Shown here: piece after piece, positions 17,796-26,955 of the stretch
Position numbering within the stretch: position 1 is the stretch's first letter
Layout of the letters: every line of letters starts with the position of its first letter
Assembly (NCBI GenBank): GCA_024643255.1
Contig: JAHENF010000007.1
Coordinates: 1-64,000, forward strand
Direction: 5' to 3'
Origin: Ilumatobacteraceae bacterium
GTDB lineage: Bacteria; Actinomycetota; Acidimicrobiia; Acidimicrobiales; Ilumatobacteraceae
DNA length: 64,000 bases
Translations under genes and position numbers: made by a program
Notes under the pieces: model-generated
Databases searched by the model: none
Seen by the model: the letters and a program-made list of their open reading frames with translations, nothing else
What the model was told of the DNA's origin: nothing

Positions 17796-18607
17796 ACGGC
17801 TCCGTAGCGTCGGTCCCCGTGGAATCCGATCAGGGCGGAGCGCATCACGTCGAGTACGTCATGGGCATGGCGGTCAGCATCGACATCCGCGATGCCGACC
17901 CGCCGGCATCAGCGGTCGCCGATGTCGTGTCGTGGCTGCATCACGTCGACGCCACGTTCAGCACCTACATCGACGACAGCCCGATCAGTCGACTCGGGCG
18001 CGGTGAACTCGACATCGCGGACGCGTCCGACGAGATCGTCGGCGTCCTGCGCCTCTGCGAGCAGATCCGCGTCGAGACCGACGGAGCATTCGACGCATTC
18101 GTGGTGCCGGCACCGAACGGCACCACACTCGATCCATCGGGACTCGTCAAGGGATGGTCGATCGAGCGCGCCGCGACGATGCTCGAGCAGGCAGGCTGCG
18201 CGAACTTCTGCATCAACGCCGGCGGCGACATCGCGTTGCGGGGACACCCCACCCAGGACACCTCGTGGCGCGTCGGCATCCGCCACCCGGAGAGCACGCA
18301 CGAACTGGCGACGGTGGTGACCGCCTTCGGCCCACTCGCCGTCGCGACCTCGGCGACCTATGAGCGCGGTGCCCACATCATCGACCCGCGGACGGGTCAA
18401 CCCACGACCGACCTCGCGAGCGCGACCGTCGTCGGGCCGGACCTGACGATCGCCGATGCCTATGCGACGGCCATGTTCGTGATGGGCCTCGACGGCCTCG
18501 ACTGGATCGCAGCGCACCCCGACTACGACGCCTACATGATCACTCGCGATGCCCGTGCCACGTGGACGCCCGGATTCGACCGGTACCGGCCGGATGCATC
18601 CCGCTGA
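17792..18607 (+). CDS. apbE: FAD:protein FMN transferase
   Basis: ApbE transfers FMN from FAD to threonine of target proteins. The 271-residue protein shows the family blocks: MGMAVSI near the start, DDSPISRLGRGE, LDPSGLVKGWSIERA, NAGGDIALRG, and the C-terminal metal-binding region TIADAYATAMFVMG. GTG start in a GTGA overlap with the FMN-binding protein. No signal peptide or lipobox is evident, unlike many Gram-negative ApbE proteins, so it may act on the cytoplasmic side or use another export route. Confidence 0.92.
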   Translation: MNGSVASVPVESDQGGAHHVEYVMGMAVSIDIRDADPPASAVADVVSWLHHVDATFSTYIDDSPISRLGRGELDIADASDEIVGVLRLCEQIRVETDGAFDAFVVPAPNGTTLDPSGLVKGWSIERAATMLEQAGCANFCINAGGDIALRGHPTQDTSWRVGIRHPESTHELATVVTAFGPLAVATSATYERGAHIIDPRTGQPTTDLASATVVGPDLTIADAYATAMFVMGLDGLDWIAAHPDYDAYMITRDARATWTPGFDRYRPDASR

Positions 18608-18685
18608 GCCGAACCCGGCGAGGCGGCGGCGATCTCATCCAGAGCGGGTGATGACGGTTCGACCACCACGCCGCACGATGGACGG

Positions 18686-19201
18686 GTGGTTCGAACGCAT
18701 GCACCGCCAGCACGAGCGCGGCTGTACGTCGTCCGCCACGCCGATGCCGGCATCCGTGGACACGGCGCCGACGACCACCTTCGTCCGCTGAGCCGCAGCG
18801 GACGAGCGCGAGCCCGTCGGCTCGCCGATCTGCTGGAGTCGACGCCGTTCGGCGACATCGTCTCGAGCCCGTACGTCCGTTGTGTCCAGACCGTCGAGCC
18901 ATTGGCCGAGCGACGCGGAACGACGATCGCACTCAGCGACGACCTGGCGGAGGGAGCGAGCATCGACGCGACGCTTCGCCTCCTCCGAGTTCTCCCCAGC
19001 GGCAGCGTCGTCTGCACGCACGGCGACCTGCTCGGGCACCTGGCCGCGTACGTCGCCGTCGCCGACGGACGGGTGGGACAGATCTCGTACGACAAGGGTG
19101 GGATCTGGGTCCTGGCGCGCGAGGGCGACACGCTGTCGATCGTCGAGCAGATGCGGGCATCTCGATGCCTCGATGATCGACCTGTGATGATGACGGGGTA
19201 G
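18686..19201 (+). CDS. histidine phosphatase family protein (SixA-like)
   Basis: A 171-residue member of the phosphoglycerate-mutase-like superfamily. It has YVVRHADA (R17, H18 as phospho-histidine), SSPYVRCVQTVEPLAE and the second catalytic histidine in VVCTHGDLLGHL. Size and layout fit SixA-type phosphohistidine or small-molecule phosphatases. GTG start is used because it precedes the motif by a normal distance. The next gene is PPK2, so a role in phosphate or nucleotide metabolism is possible but unproven. Confidence 0.8.
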   Translation: MVRTHAPPARARLYVVRHADAGIRGHGADDHLRPLSRSGRARARRLADLLESTPFGDIVSSPYVRCVQTVEPLAERRGTTIALSDDLAEGASIDATLRLLRVLPSGSVVCTHGDLLGHLAAYVAVADGRVGQISYDKGGIWVLAREGDTLSIVEQMRASRCLDDRPVMMTG

Positions 19202-19224
19202 GCCCCGCGAGAGGAGTCCGGACG

Positions 19225-20058
19225 ATGGGAAAGAAGAAGCGGTCGAAGAAGGCCGAGACGAGCCCGTCAGGGGAGGTCGCCGCCGGGAAGTTGAAGCGCA
19301 AGGTGTACGAGGCCGAACTCGAGGTCCTCCAGGGCGAGCTCGTCGCGATGCAGGAGTGGGTCAGAGCCACCGGAGCCAAGATCTGCATCGTCTTCGAAGG
19401 TCGCGACACCGCCGGCAAGGGTGGCACGATCAAGCGCATCACCGAGCGCGTGAGCCCTCGAACATTTCGCGTGGTCGCGCTCGCGGCTCCGACCGAGCGC
19501 GAGAAGTCGCAGATGTACATCCAGCGCTACATCAAGCACTTCCCCGGCGCCGGCGAGGTCGTGATCTTCGACCGCAGTTGGTACAACCGCGCCGGTGTCG
19601 AGCCGGTGATGGGGTTCTGCACACCCGAGCAGACCGAGAGGTTTCTCGACGAGGTCCCCGCGGTCGAGAAGGCCATGGTGGAATCGGGCATCCAAGTCGT
19701 CAAGTACTGGCTCGAGGTCAGCGCCGACGAGCAGACACGCCGACTGACGAGCCGGATCGACGATCCGCGCAAGATCTGGAAGCTCTCCGAACTCGACCTG
19801 AAGTCGTACAGCCGTTGGTACGACTACTCGAGAGCTCGCGACGAGATGCTCGCCAACACCGACACGTCGTGGGCACCATGGTTCATCGCCCACACCGACG
19901 ACAAGAAACGCGGCCGCCTCAACATCATCTCCCACCTGCTGTCGCAGGTCCCGTACGAGAAGATCGAGCGGCCGGCGGTGAAGCTCCCCCGCCGCCAAGC
20001 TGCCCGCGGATACGTCGAGCCCGACCTGCCGCTCAGGCACATCCCCGAGCCCTACTGA
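19225..20058 (+). CDS. ppk2: polyphosphate kinase 2 (class I type)
   Basis: Transfers phosphate between polyphosphate and nucleoside diphosphates or ADP/GDP. The 277-residue protein has the PPK2 Walker A motif GRDTAGKGG (59-67), Walker B DRSWYNRAGVEPVMGF (from D116), a lid region with Arg residues, and WKLSELDLKSY. One PPK2 domain indicates class I or a related single-domain form. Lys/Arg-rich N-terminus. Twelve bases separate it from the P-type ATPase, so they are probably co-transcribed. Confidence 0.93.
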   Translation: MGKKKRSKKAETSPSGEVAAGKLKRKVYEAELEVLQGELVAMQEWVRATGAKICIVFEGRDTAGKGGTIKRITERVSPRTFRVVALAAPTEREKSQMYIQRYIKHFPGAGEVVIFDRSWYNRAGVEPVMGFCTPEQTERFLDEVPAVEKAMVESGIQVVKYWLEVSADEQTRRLTSRIDDPRKIWKLSELDLKSYSRWYDYSRARDEMLANTDTSWAPWFIAHTDDKKRGRLNIISHLLSQVPYEKIERPAVKLPRRQAARGYVEPDLPLRHIPEPY

Positions 20059-20069
20059 CGAGGAACACG

Positions 20070-22847
20070 ATGACGATCGAGCAACCAACCGCACCGACCC
20101 CGATCGACCAGACACGGTGGTACTCGTTATCGGTCGACGACACCGTCGCACGGCTCGGCGTCGACGCGTCATCGGGGCTCAGCGCGGCCGAGGTGACGAC
20201 TCGAGTGGCGACCTACGGCAAGAACGAGGTCGCCACCGAACCGCCACCGACGACATGGCAGATGGCGAAGGCGCAGATCGCCAACCCGATGAACATCATG
20301 CTGCTCATCGTCAGCATCGCCAGCTTCACGATCGATCAGATCGCGACCGGTGCGATCGTGATGGCGCTCGTGCTGTTCAACGTCATCATGGGCACCAATC
20401 AGGAGCGCAAGGCGATGGCCAGCGTCGACGCCCTGGCCCAGCTGCAGGTGCCGACCGCGAGGGTCCGCCGAGACGGCACCGTCGAGGAGGTCGACTCGGT
20501 CGGGCTCGTGCCCGGCGACGTCCTGCTCGTCGAAGCGGGCGACCTCGTCCCCGCTGACGCACGGATTGTCTCGTCCGCCTCGCTCGAGGTCCAAGAAGCG
20601 GCACTCACCGGGGAATCGGCGCCGATCGCCAAGGACAGCACCACCCTCGGAGACGAGGAGCAGCCGCTCGGCGACCGCACCAACCTCGTGTTCCAGAACA
20701 CCCAGGTCACCCGTGGTTCGGCCGAACTCGTCGTCATCGCAACAGGCCAGTCGACCCAGATGGGCCAGATCGCCAACATGGTCACGGCCACCAAGCGATC
20801 GAAGTCGCCGCTGCAGAAGGAACTCGACGACCTGACCAAGATCTTCGGGTTCCTCGCCTGGGGTGCCGTCGCGATCATCGCCATCGTCGGCATCGCACGC
20901 GACCAGAACCGCGAGACGCTCATGTTGCTGTGCATCTCGACGGCGATCTCCGCGATCCCGACGGGACTGCCCACCTTCGTCCAGCTGATGCTCTCCTCCG
21001 GCGCGCAGCGACTCGCCGAGTCGAAAGCCGTCGTCAAGTCGCTCAACGACGTGGAGACGCTCGGCGGCACCACGGTGATCAACAGCGACAAGACCGGCAC
21101 GCTGACCATGAACGCGATGACGTCGGTCACGATGATGACGGGCGGCTCCTGGTACAAGATCGAGGGCAGCGGCTACGCGACGTCCGGTGCCATCCTCGGT
21201 CCGGCCGGTGAACCGACTCCCGACTTCACGGGCCTTGCGCTCGGCCTGGCACTGTGCAGCGACGCCACTGTCGCCGCCGATGAGTCGATCATCGGCGACC
21301 CCACCGAGGCCGCCCTGGTCGTCCTCGCGGCAAAGATCGGCGCCGACGCCGAGGAGACACGTCGTGCCCTGCCGCGCATTGCGCTGGTCCCGTTCGACTC
21401 CGAGTACAAGTTCATGGCGACGTTCCACGACCGCCCTGCCCACATGGACCGTCCTCTGCTGAACGAGCCCCACTTCATGACCGTGAAGGGTGCGCCCGAC
21501 GTCGTCATCGACCGGTGCTCGCAGGCGCTGTGGCACGGTGACCTCGTGCCGATGGATCAGGTCCGCCAGGAACTGCTCGACGCCAATCAACAGCTGTCCG
21601 AGAAGGGGTTGCGCGTCCTCGCGTTCGCGGCCCGCAGCCTCTCGGCCGACACGATGCGCGCCGCCACCGAGGACCCGATGGGCGAGGTGCACGATCTGGT
21701 CATGATCTCCCTGGTCGGCATCATCGACCCGCTCCGGCCGTCGGCCGTCGAGGCGGTGCGCCTCGCCCACGGAGCCGGCATCGACGTCCGCATGATCACC
21801 GGCGACCACACGGTCACCGCCCGTGCGATCGCCGACCAGTTGGGTCTCGGTCCGGGCGTGATCACCGGTGCCGATCTGCAGAAGCTCAGCGACGACGAGG
21901 TGAAGGCGCAGCTGCCCGAACTCCACGTGTTCGGCCGGGTCGCACCGGAGGACAAGGTCCGCCTCGCCCGCCTGATGCAGGAAGCGGGCCAGGTCGTCGC
22001 GATGACCGGTGACGCCGTCAACGACGCCGCAGCCCTCAAACAGGCCGACGTCGGCGTCGCCATGGGCAGTGGATCGGAGGTCACCAAGCAGGCCGGCAAG
22101 CTGATCCTGACCGACGACAACTTCGGCACGCTCGTGCACGCGGTCGACCTCGGGCGCGACATCTACCGCCGGATCTCGTCGTATGTGAAATTGCAGCTGA
22201 CGATCCTGTCGTCCGTGCTGCAGCTCATGCTCATCGCCACGATCCTCAACGTCAACGACGGCGTCGCGCTCTTCCCGATGCAGCTGCTGTTCGCCAAGTT
22301 CTTCGTGGTCGCCACGGTCGTCATCGGGTTCATCGTCGACGTTCCGGACCCCGGGGTCATGGATCGACCGCCGCGCACTCCCGGTTCGAAGATCGCCAGC
22401 GGCCCCCAGACCGTCCGCTGGGTCATCAGCGGCTTCATCATCGCCGGGTCGGCGCTGGCGCTGCTGTCGTGGGGCCCGGGTGAGCCGAGCACCACCGAGG
22501 CGTCGACTTCGATGACGATGGCGTTCGCCGTCGTCGCACTGAGCGCTGTGAACATGGGCTTCGTGATGCGCCGCGAGCGCCAGGTGCCGTGGTCGGCACC
22601 GCTGTTCCCGTACATGGGTTGGATCATGCTCGGATGGGGATTGACGCTGGCCGCAGTCGAGACCCGCGTGCTCCAGCGGATGCTCGACACCGTCTCGCTC
22701 ACCGGCGCTCAATGGATCCTCGTGATCGGTCTCTCGCTCATCTCCCCGCTGTTCGTCGCGATCGACAAGATCATCCAGATGCGCCGCCTCGACCGCGAGC
22801 AGCACGAGCACCCGTTCACCGGCATCGCCGCCAGTCCAGGTGCCTGA
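20070..22847 (+). CDS. P-type cation-transporting ATPase, P2-like, atypical M4
   Basis: A 925-residue pump: N-terminal cation-ATPase domain (GLSAAEVTTRVATYGKNE), A domain with TGES, the phosphorylation site DKTGTLT (D340), nucleotide domain with KGAP, hinge TGDAVNDAAALKQADVG, and about ten TM helices. Helix M4 reads IPTGLP (about 296-301) where Ca2+ pumps have PEGLP, so a key ion ligand is Thr rather than Glu. Transported ion is therefore uncertain (Mg2+, H+ or another). It shares an operon with ppk2 upstream and overlaps the SulP gene by 8 nt. Confidence 0.9.
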   Translation: MTIEQPTAPTPIDQTRWYSLSVDDTVARLGVDASSGLSAAEVTTRVATYGKNEVATEPPPTTWQMAKAQIANPMNIMLLIVSIASFTIDQIATGAIVMALVLFNVIMGTNQERKAMASVDALAQLQVPTARVRRDGTVEEVDSVGLVPGDVLLVEAGDLVPADARIVSSASLEVQEAALTGESAPIAKDSTTLGDEEQPLGDRTNLVFQNTQVTRGSAELVVIATGQSTQMGQIANMVTATKRSKSPLQKELDDLTKIFGFLAWGAVAIIAIVGIARDQNRETLMLLCISTAISAIPTGLPTFVQLMLSSGAQRLAESKAVVKSLNDVETLGGTTVINSDKTGTLTMNAMTSVTMMTGGSWYKIEGSGYATSGAILGPAGEPTPDFTGLALGLALCSDATVAADESIIGDPTEAALVVLAAKIGADAEETRRALPRIALVPFDSEYKFMATFHDRPAHMDRPLLNEPHFMTVKGAPDVVIDRCSQALWHGDLVPMDQVRQELLDANQQLSEKGLRVLAFAARSLSADTMRAATEDPMGEVHDLVMISLVGIIDPLRPSAVEAVRLAHGAGIDVRMITGDHTVTARAIADQLGLGPGVITGADLQKLSDDEVKAQLPELHVFGRVAPEDKVRLARLMQEAGQVVAMTGDAVNDAAALKQADVGVAMGSGSEVTKQAGKLILTDDNFGTLVHAVDLGRDIYRRISSYVKLQLTILSSVLQLMLIATILNVNDGVALFPMQLLFAKFFVVATVVIGFIVDVPDPGVMDRPPRTPGSKIASGPQTVRWVISGFIIAGSALALLSWGPGEPSTTEASTSMTMAFAVVALSAVNMGFVMRRERQVPWSAPLFPYMGWIMLGWGLTLAAVETRVLQRMLDTVSLTGAQWILVIGLSLISPLFVAIDKIIQMRRLDREQHEHPFTGIAASPGA

Positions 22848-24531
22848 CGCGGTCGCGGCTCCGGGCGGTCTGCGGGGACACGTCCCTGGCTTCACGGCGG
22901 TGCGCACCTATGAACGATCGTGGTTCCGTTTCGATCTGGTGGCGGGCGTGGTGCTGGCGGCGATCCTCGTCCCACAGGGAATGGCCTACGCCGAACTGGC
23001 CGGGCTCCCGGCGGTCACCGGGCTCTACACGACGATCGCCTGCCTGATCGGCTACGCCGTGATGGGACCATCCAGGGTCCTGGTGCTCGGACCGGACTCG
23101 GCGGTCTCACCGCTGATCTTCGCAGCCATCGCACCGCTCGTGGTCGTCACGGCCGATCCGGCGACCGCGATCACACTCGCCGGCATGATGGCGGTCATGG
23201 TCGGGGTGATCCTGATCGGCCTTGGTGTCGGCAAGCTCGGTTTCGTCGCCGACCTGCTCTCCAAGGAGGTCCAGGTCGGCTACATGAACGGCTTGGCGAT
23301 CACCATCTTCGTCGGCCAGCTCCCCAAGCTGTGCGGATTCTCCACCGACGCCGACGGGTTCGTCGCCGACGTCCAGGCCTTCGTCGACGGATTTCCCGAC
23401 CGGAATCCGACGGCAGTGTGGCTCGGTCTCGCGACCCTCGCGATCCTGCTCGTGCTCCCGCGGTTGACCCGGACGATCCCTGCGGTGCTCCTCGCCGTGG
23501 TGGGAGCGACCGTCGTCACCGGCGTGTTCGAGCTCGACATCGCAACGGTCGGCAGCCTGCCCAAAGGGCTGCCACGACCGGCGCTCCCATGGACGAGCGT
23601 GAGCGACGTCGCCCCCATGCTGGTCGCCGCGATCGGGATCACCCTGGTGTCGCTCACCGACACGATCGCGACCTCGACGGCCTTCTCCGCACGACGCGGC
23701 GAAGAGGTCGAACCCAACAGGGAGATGATCGGCATCGGGGCGGCGAATGTCGCCGCTGGCTTCTTCCAGGGCTTTGCCGTGTCGACCAGCAGCTCGCGAA
23801 CCGCTGTTGCCGACCAGACCGGCGCCAAGAGCCAGGTCACCGGGCTGATCGGGGCGGGGATCGTCGCGCTGCTGTTGCTCGTCTTCAACGGACTGCTCGC
23901 GAACCTTCCGCAGACGGCGCTCGCGGCAGTCGTGATGGCGGCGGCGATCTCGCTCGTCGACCTCGCGACGCTGCGCCGGTATCTCGGCCTCCACAGGAGT
24001 TCGCTGTTCCTCTCGCTCGTCGCGACCGGCGGCGTCGTCTTCTTCGGGGTGCTCCAGGGCATTCTGATCGCCGTCGTGTTGTCGGTCCTGCTCTTCTTCA
24101 GGCGCAACTGGTGGCCGCACGGTGAGGTGCTCGGACGTGTCGACGGCGAGGAGGGGTGGCACAGCGAGGTGGGCGGCCACGCCATCGAGGAGCGCCCGGG
24201 CATCCTCGTGTTCCGCTGGGAGGCACCGCTGTTCTTCGCCAACGCCGGCATGTTCCGCGATCGGGTGCGCGAACTCGTGCGTGCCGACAGCCCACGATGG
24301 GTGGTGCTCCAGTGCGAGGCGATCACGGACATCGACGTCACCGCCGCCGGGGTGCTCGAGCAGCTCGACGTGGAACTCAACGAGCAGGGTGTCCATCTGG
24401 CCTTCGTCGAGCTCCGGGCGCGGCTGAAGGGCCTGGTCTACGACTACGGCCTGTTCGCCACGCTCGACGCGGACCATTTCTACGGATCGATCGACGAGGC
24501 GCTGGCCGCGATCGACGAGGCCGGCGGGTGA
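22840..24531 (+). CDS. SulP-family anion transporter with STAS domain
   Basis: A 563-residue member of SLC26/SulP: the N-terminal signature with AILVPQGMAYAELAGLPAVTGLYT, about 12-14 TM helices, GFFQGFAVSTSSSRTAVADQTGAKSQ, and a cytosolic C-terminal STAS domain (about 440-560). Substrate may be sulfate, bicarbonate or another anion; no carbonic anhydrase is adjacent to favour bicarbonate. GTG start inside the ATPase 3' end. This, the ATPase and PPK2 form one plus-strand unit that ends before the convergent hydrolase. Confidence 0.88.
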   Translation: MPDAVAAPGGLRGHVPGFTAVRTYERSWFRFDLVAGVVLAAILVPQGMAYAELAGLPAVTGLYTTIACLIGYAVMGPSRVLVLGPDSAVSPLIFAAIAPLVVVTADPATAITLAGMMAVMVGVILIGLGVGKLGFVADLLSKEVQVGYMNGLAITIFVGQLPKLCGFSTDADGFVADVQAFVDGFPDRNPTAVWLGLATLAILLVLPRLTRTIPAVLLAVVGATVVTGVFELDIATVGSLPKGLPRPALPWTSVSDVAPMLVAAIGITLVSLTDTIATSTAFSARRGEEVEPNREMIGIGAANVAAGFFQGFAVSTSSSRTAVADQTGAKSQVTGLIGAGIVALLLLVFNGLLANLPQTALAAVVMAAAISLVDLATLRRYLGLHRSSLFLSLVATGGVVFFGVLQGILIAVVLSVLLFFRRNWWPHGEVLGRVDGEEGWHSEVGGHAIEERPGILVFRWEAPLFFANAGMFRDRVRELVRADSPRWVVLQCEAITDIDVTAAGVLEQLDVELNEQGVHLAFVELRARLKGLVYDYGLFATLDADHFYGSIDEALAAIDEAGG

Positions 24532-24543
24532 TGCCGAAGGTGC

Positions 24544-25257
24544 TCAGGTCGGGAAGAGGACGGGCGGGAGCCACTCGTCGAGTCGTTCGGTGATCGCCAC
24601 GTCGCTCTTGGCGAGCAGATGTCCGTCACCCGGCATCATCGCCACCTCGCCGTGGCCGGCGATCGCCGCCACGACGTGACTGGCCTCTGGTGGCAGCAGC
24701 TCGTCACGGTCGCCATGGAACAACAACAGCGGTCGTCCGTGGAGCGCACCCGCCACCTCGCACCCCGCCGACTGGGTGGCGAACGTGACCACGCCGACCA
24801 CCGACACCGGCATGACGACGGCACATCGCACCGCGACCGCGCCGCCGAAGCTGTGCCCCAGCACCACGACCCGGTCAGCACCGGCATCGCGCGCGAACTC
24901 GACACCGCAGGCGAGGTCGTGCGCGCACAGATCAAGGTTGTTCGGCTCGCGGTAGCCGATGCGCACGAATCGCACGCCCTGCTCGGCCCAGCGAACGCCG
25001 AGCTCGTGGTACAGCCCGTGCCCCGGCCCGAGCACCCCGCCCATCGCTCCACCACAGGCGACCAGTGCCGCCGGACGCGCCGCCCCTGGCGGCGGCTCGT
25101 GGGTCAGCACGGTCAGCAGCCCACGTCGTGTGTAGACCTCGCGGTGGTGGAAATTCGGCGACACCGACACCTCGGAGGACGCCAGCGGGTGCAAGGCCTC
25201 GAGCGCGGTCGGATTCGTGGGGTCTGCCGGTCGCTCCGCTCCGTCGAGGTCGCCCAT
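24544..25257 (-). CDS. alpha/beta hydrolase
   Basis: A 237-residue hydrolase with a GHSFGG nucleophile elbow (S136), [13 protein letters not shown] holding the acidic residue and GDGHLLAKS supplying the histidine; the fold resembles dienelactone-hydrolase or small serine hydrolases. Substrate not predictable. It is divergent from the MarR regulator, with 23 bp between the start codons, so the regulator may control it. Confidence 0.8.
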   Translation of the reverse strand: MGDLDGAERPADPTNPTALEALHPLASSEVSVSPNFHHREVYTRRGLLTVLTHEPPPGAARPAALVACGGAMGGVLGPGHGLYHELGVRWAEQGVRFVRIGYREPNNLDLCAHDLACGVEFARDAGADRVVVLGHSFGGAVAVRCAVVMPVSVVGVVTFATQSAGCEVAGALHGRPLLLFHGDRDELLPPEASHVVAAIAGHGEVAMMPGDGHLLAKSDVAITERLDEWLPPVLFPT

Positions 25258-25280
25258 GGCTCACTACCGTACAAACGCAC

Positions 25281-25808
25281 ATGTCCAGCCCAGCCAGCGG
25301 AACCGGTGCAGTCGACTTCGGGAACCGAACCGATCGCGAGCACGCCCGCCGGATCGGGCGCGCGTGGATCGAACTGCGACGCGGCGCGGGAGCGTCGGGG
25401 TTGCGGGCCTACTTCTTCGGACGCGAGAAGCCGCTCGAGCAGGGCCAGATGGATGCACTCGACCTGCTGACACGACGCGACGACCGACCGATGAAGGAAC
25501 TCGCTGCCCGGCTGCGCGTCGATCCGTCGACGGCGACGCGCGCGGTCGATCGCCTCGAAGCCGACGGGCTCGTCGAGCGGTACGCCTCACCGGAGGACCG
25601 TCGGGTCGTGCTCGTTCGCATCACCGAGGAAGGCAAGCGCCGCCACGACGACGTTGCCGCGCGCCGATCGACCGCCATGATGCACATCCTCGGAGCATTC
25701 GAGCCCCACGAGCGCGCCCAACTCGCCGATCTGCTCGACCGGTTCGTCGAGTCGGTCGACACGGTCGTGGACCGGATGAGCGATCCGAACAATCAGGAAA
25801 CGCCCTGA
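25281..25808 (+). CDS. MarR-family transcriptional regulator
   Basis: A 175-residue winged-helix regulator: dimerisation helices at both ends, recognition region [32 protein letters not shown], and the wing [16 protein letters not shown]. The ATG at 25281 gives a normal MarR length; the longer upstream frame has no homology. Divergent from the hydrolase, with a 23-bp gap that any operator would have to share. Confidence 0.88.
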   Translation: MSSPASGTGAVDFGNRTDREHARRIGRAWIELRRGAGASGLRAYFFGREKPLEQGQMDALDLLTRRDDRPMKELAARLRVDPSTATRAVDRLEADGLVERYASPEDRRVVLVRITEEGKRRHDDVAARRSTAMMHILGAFEPHERAQLADLLDRFVESVDTVVDRMSDPNNQETP

Positions 25809-25840
25809 CCCCCGGCGATCAGCCCGGTACAGTCCCGATC

Positions 25841-26416
25841 ATGGCCGATCAGGCAACGTTCGCCGCCGAGGCGATGCAATACGCGCCTCAGCTCTACTCC
25901 GGCGCGCTGCGGATGACCCGCAACCGCTCCGACGCCGAGGATCTCGTCCAGGAGACGTACCTCAAGGCGTACCGCAGCTACCACTCGTTCACCGAGGGGA
26001 CCAACCTGCGCGCCTGGTTGTTCCGCATCATGACCAACACGTTCATCAACTCGTACCGGGCGAAGCAACGCCGGCCCGACGAGACCGAGCTCGGCGATTT
26101 CGAGGACCTGTACCTGTACAAGAATCTCGGCAGCCTCCAGAATGCGTCCGTCGGTCGGTCGGCGGAGGAATCCCTGATGGAGATGCTCCCCGACGACGAG
26201 GTCAAGCAGGCGCTCGAAGACCTGCCCGACAACTTCAGGCTCCCGGTGATCCTCGCCGACGTGGAGGGATTCTCGTACAAGGAGATCGCCGAGATGCTCG
26301 ACATCCCGATCGGCACCGTCATGTCGCGCCTGCACCGGGGAAGAAAAGCGATGCAGAAGGCGTTACATGATTTCGCCCTCGCTCGGGGGCTCGTGGCGGC
26401 ACAGGAGAACGGATGA
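25841..26416 (+). CDS. sigR: ECF sigma factor, SigR/SigH type
   Basis: Group IV sigma factor of 191 residues: region 2 with [19 protein letters not shown] and [19 protein letters not shown], and region 4 with [39 protein letters not shown]. The LYLY linker and the following zinc anti-sigma gene (ATGA overlap) place it in the oxidative/thiol stress SigR-SigH group, which controls thioredoxin and mycothiol genes in other actinobacteria. I do not see a convincing GGAAT-N18-GTT autoregulatory promoter upstream. Confidence 0.87.
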   Translation: MADQATFAAEAMQYAPQLYSGALRMTRNRSDAEDLVQETYLKAYRSYHSFTEGTNLRAWLFRIMTNTFINSYRAKQRRPDETELGDFEDLYLYKNLGSLQNASVGRSAEESLMEMLPDDEVKQALEDLPDNFRLPVILADVEGFSYKEIAEMLDIPIGTVMSRLHRGRKAMQKALHDFALARGLVAAQENG

Positions 26417-26703
26417 TGGACGACGAGGTGAACACGACCGAACCGGGCGCTCCGCGCGACTGCAGCGAGACGCTGCGAGAACTCGACGTGTTTCTCGACG
26501 GCGAGCTGTCCGACGACCAGCAGGCCGCGATCAGGCATCATCTGAGCGGTTGCATGGACTGCCTCGGCGCGTTCGACTTCCATGCGGAGCTCAAGACCGT
26601 GGTCGCCCAGAAGTGTCAGAACGACGAGATGCCGCCCGGCCTGCTCGCCAAGATCGAACTCTGTTTCGGCACCGACTTCGACGGCGACGGCCAGATCGGC
26701 TGA
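26413..26703 (+). CDS. rsrA: mycothiol-system zinc anti-sigma factor, RsrA-like
   Basis: A 96-residue ZAS-domain anti-sigma factor. The zinc motif is H43-x3-C47-x2-C50 in HHLSGCMDC, with further cysteines at C17, C68 and C84, and the [10 protein letters not shown] tail of the mycothiol-associated subfamily. In the reduced, zinc-bound state such proteins hold the sigma factor; disulfide formation releases it. Overlap with the sigma gene (ATGA) supports a one-to-one pair. mshA, needed for mycothiol, lies about 22 kb away in the same window. Confidence 0.88.
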   Translation: MMDDEVNTTEPGAPRDCSETLRELDVFLDGELSDDQQAAIRHHLSGCMDCLGAFDFHAELKTVVAQKCQNDEMPPGLLAKIELCFGTDFDGDGQIG

Positions 26704-26770
26704 ACCAGACCCTCGGCCGCCGCGCAGAGAACTGTGTGCGGATCGGACCCGGGGGTTAGCCTCTCCCATC

Positions 26771-26929
26771 ATGCTCGGCGCAAACGTGTGGCACTGGTGG
26801 ATCGGCATTGCACTCTTTCTCCTGTCGGTGCTCATCTTGATCGTGCTCGTCGTCGCCTACCTCAAGTCGGTGTCGGCGCAGAAGTACCCCACCGCCAAGC
26901 AACAGCGCGCCCGGCACACCGACCTGTAG
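26771..26929 (+). CDS. small single-helix membrane protein, unknown
   Basis: A 52-residue open frame with ATG start: a short N-terminal tail, one hydrophobic helix (about residues 9-31) and a basic C-terminal tail (AKQQRARH). Located between the sigma/anti-sigma pair and tilS on the same strand. No family recognised; the amino-acid pattern looks coding and membrane-spanning. Confidence 0.55.
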   Translation: MLGANVWHWWIGIALFLLSVLILIVLVVAYLKSVSAQKYPTAKQQRARHTDL

Positions 26930-26955
26930 CCCGCTCGGGCATGCTGGAGCCCGGT

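Noticed and set aside
20169-22907. Long minus-strand open frame (over 900 codons) opposite the P-type ATPase
   Set aside because: Antisense to an intact ATPase with all catalytic motifs; composition is non-protein-like.
25796-25840. SigR-type promoter (GGAA...GTT) before the sigma factor gene
   Set aside because: A GGAAAC element exists but the spacing to the nearest GTT/GGT-like element is about 24 nt, too long for the consensus.
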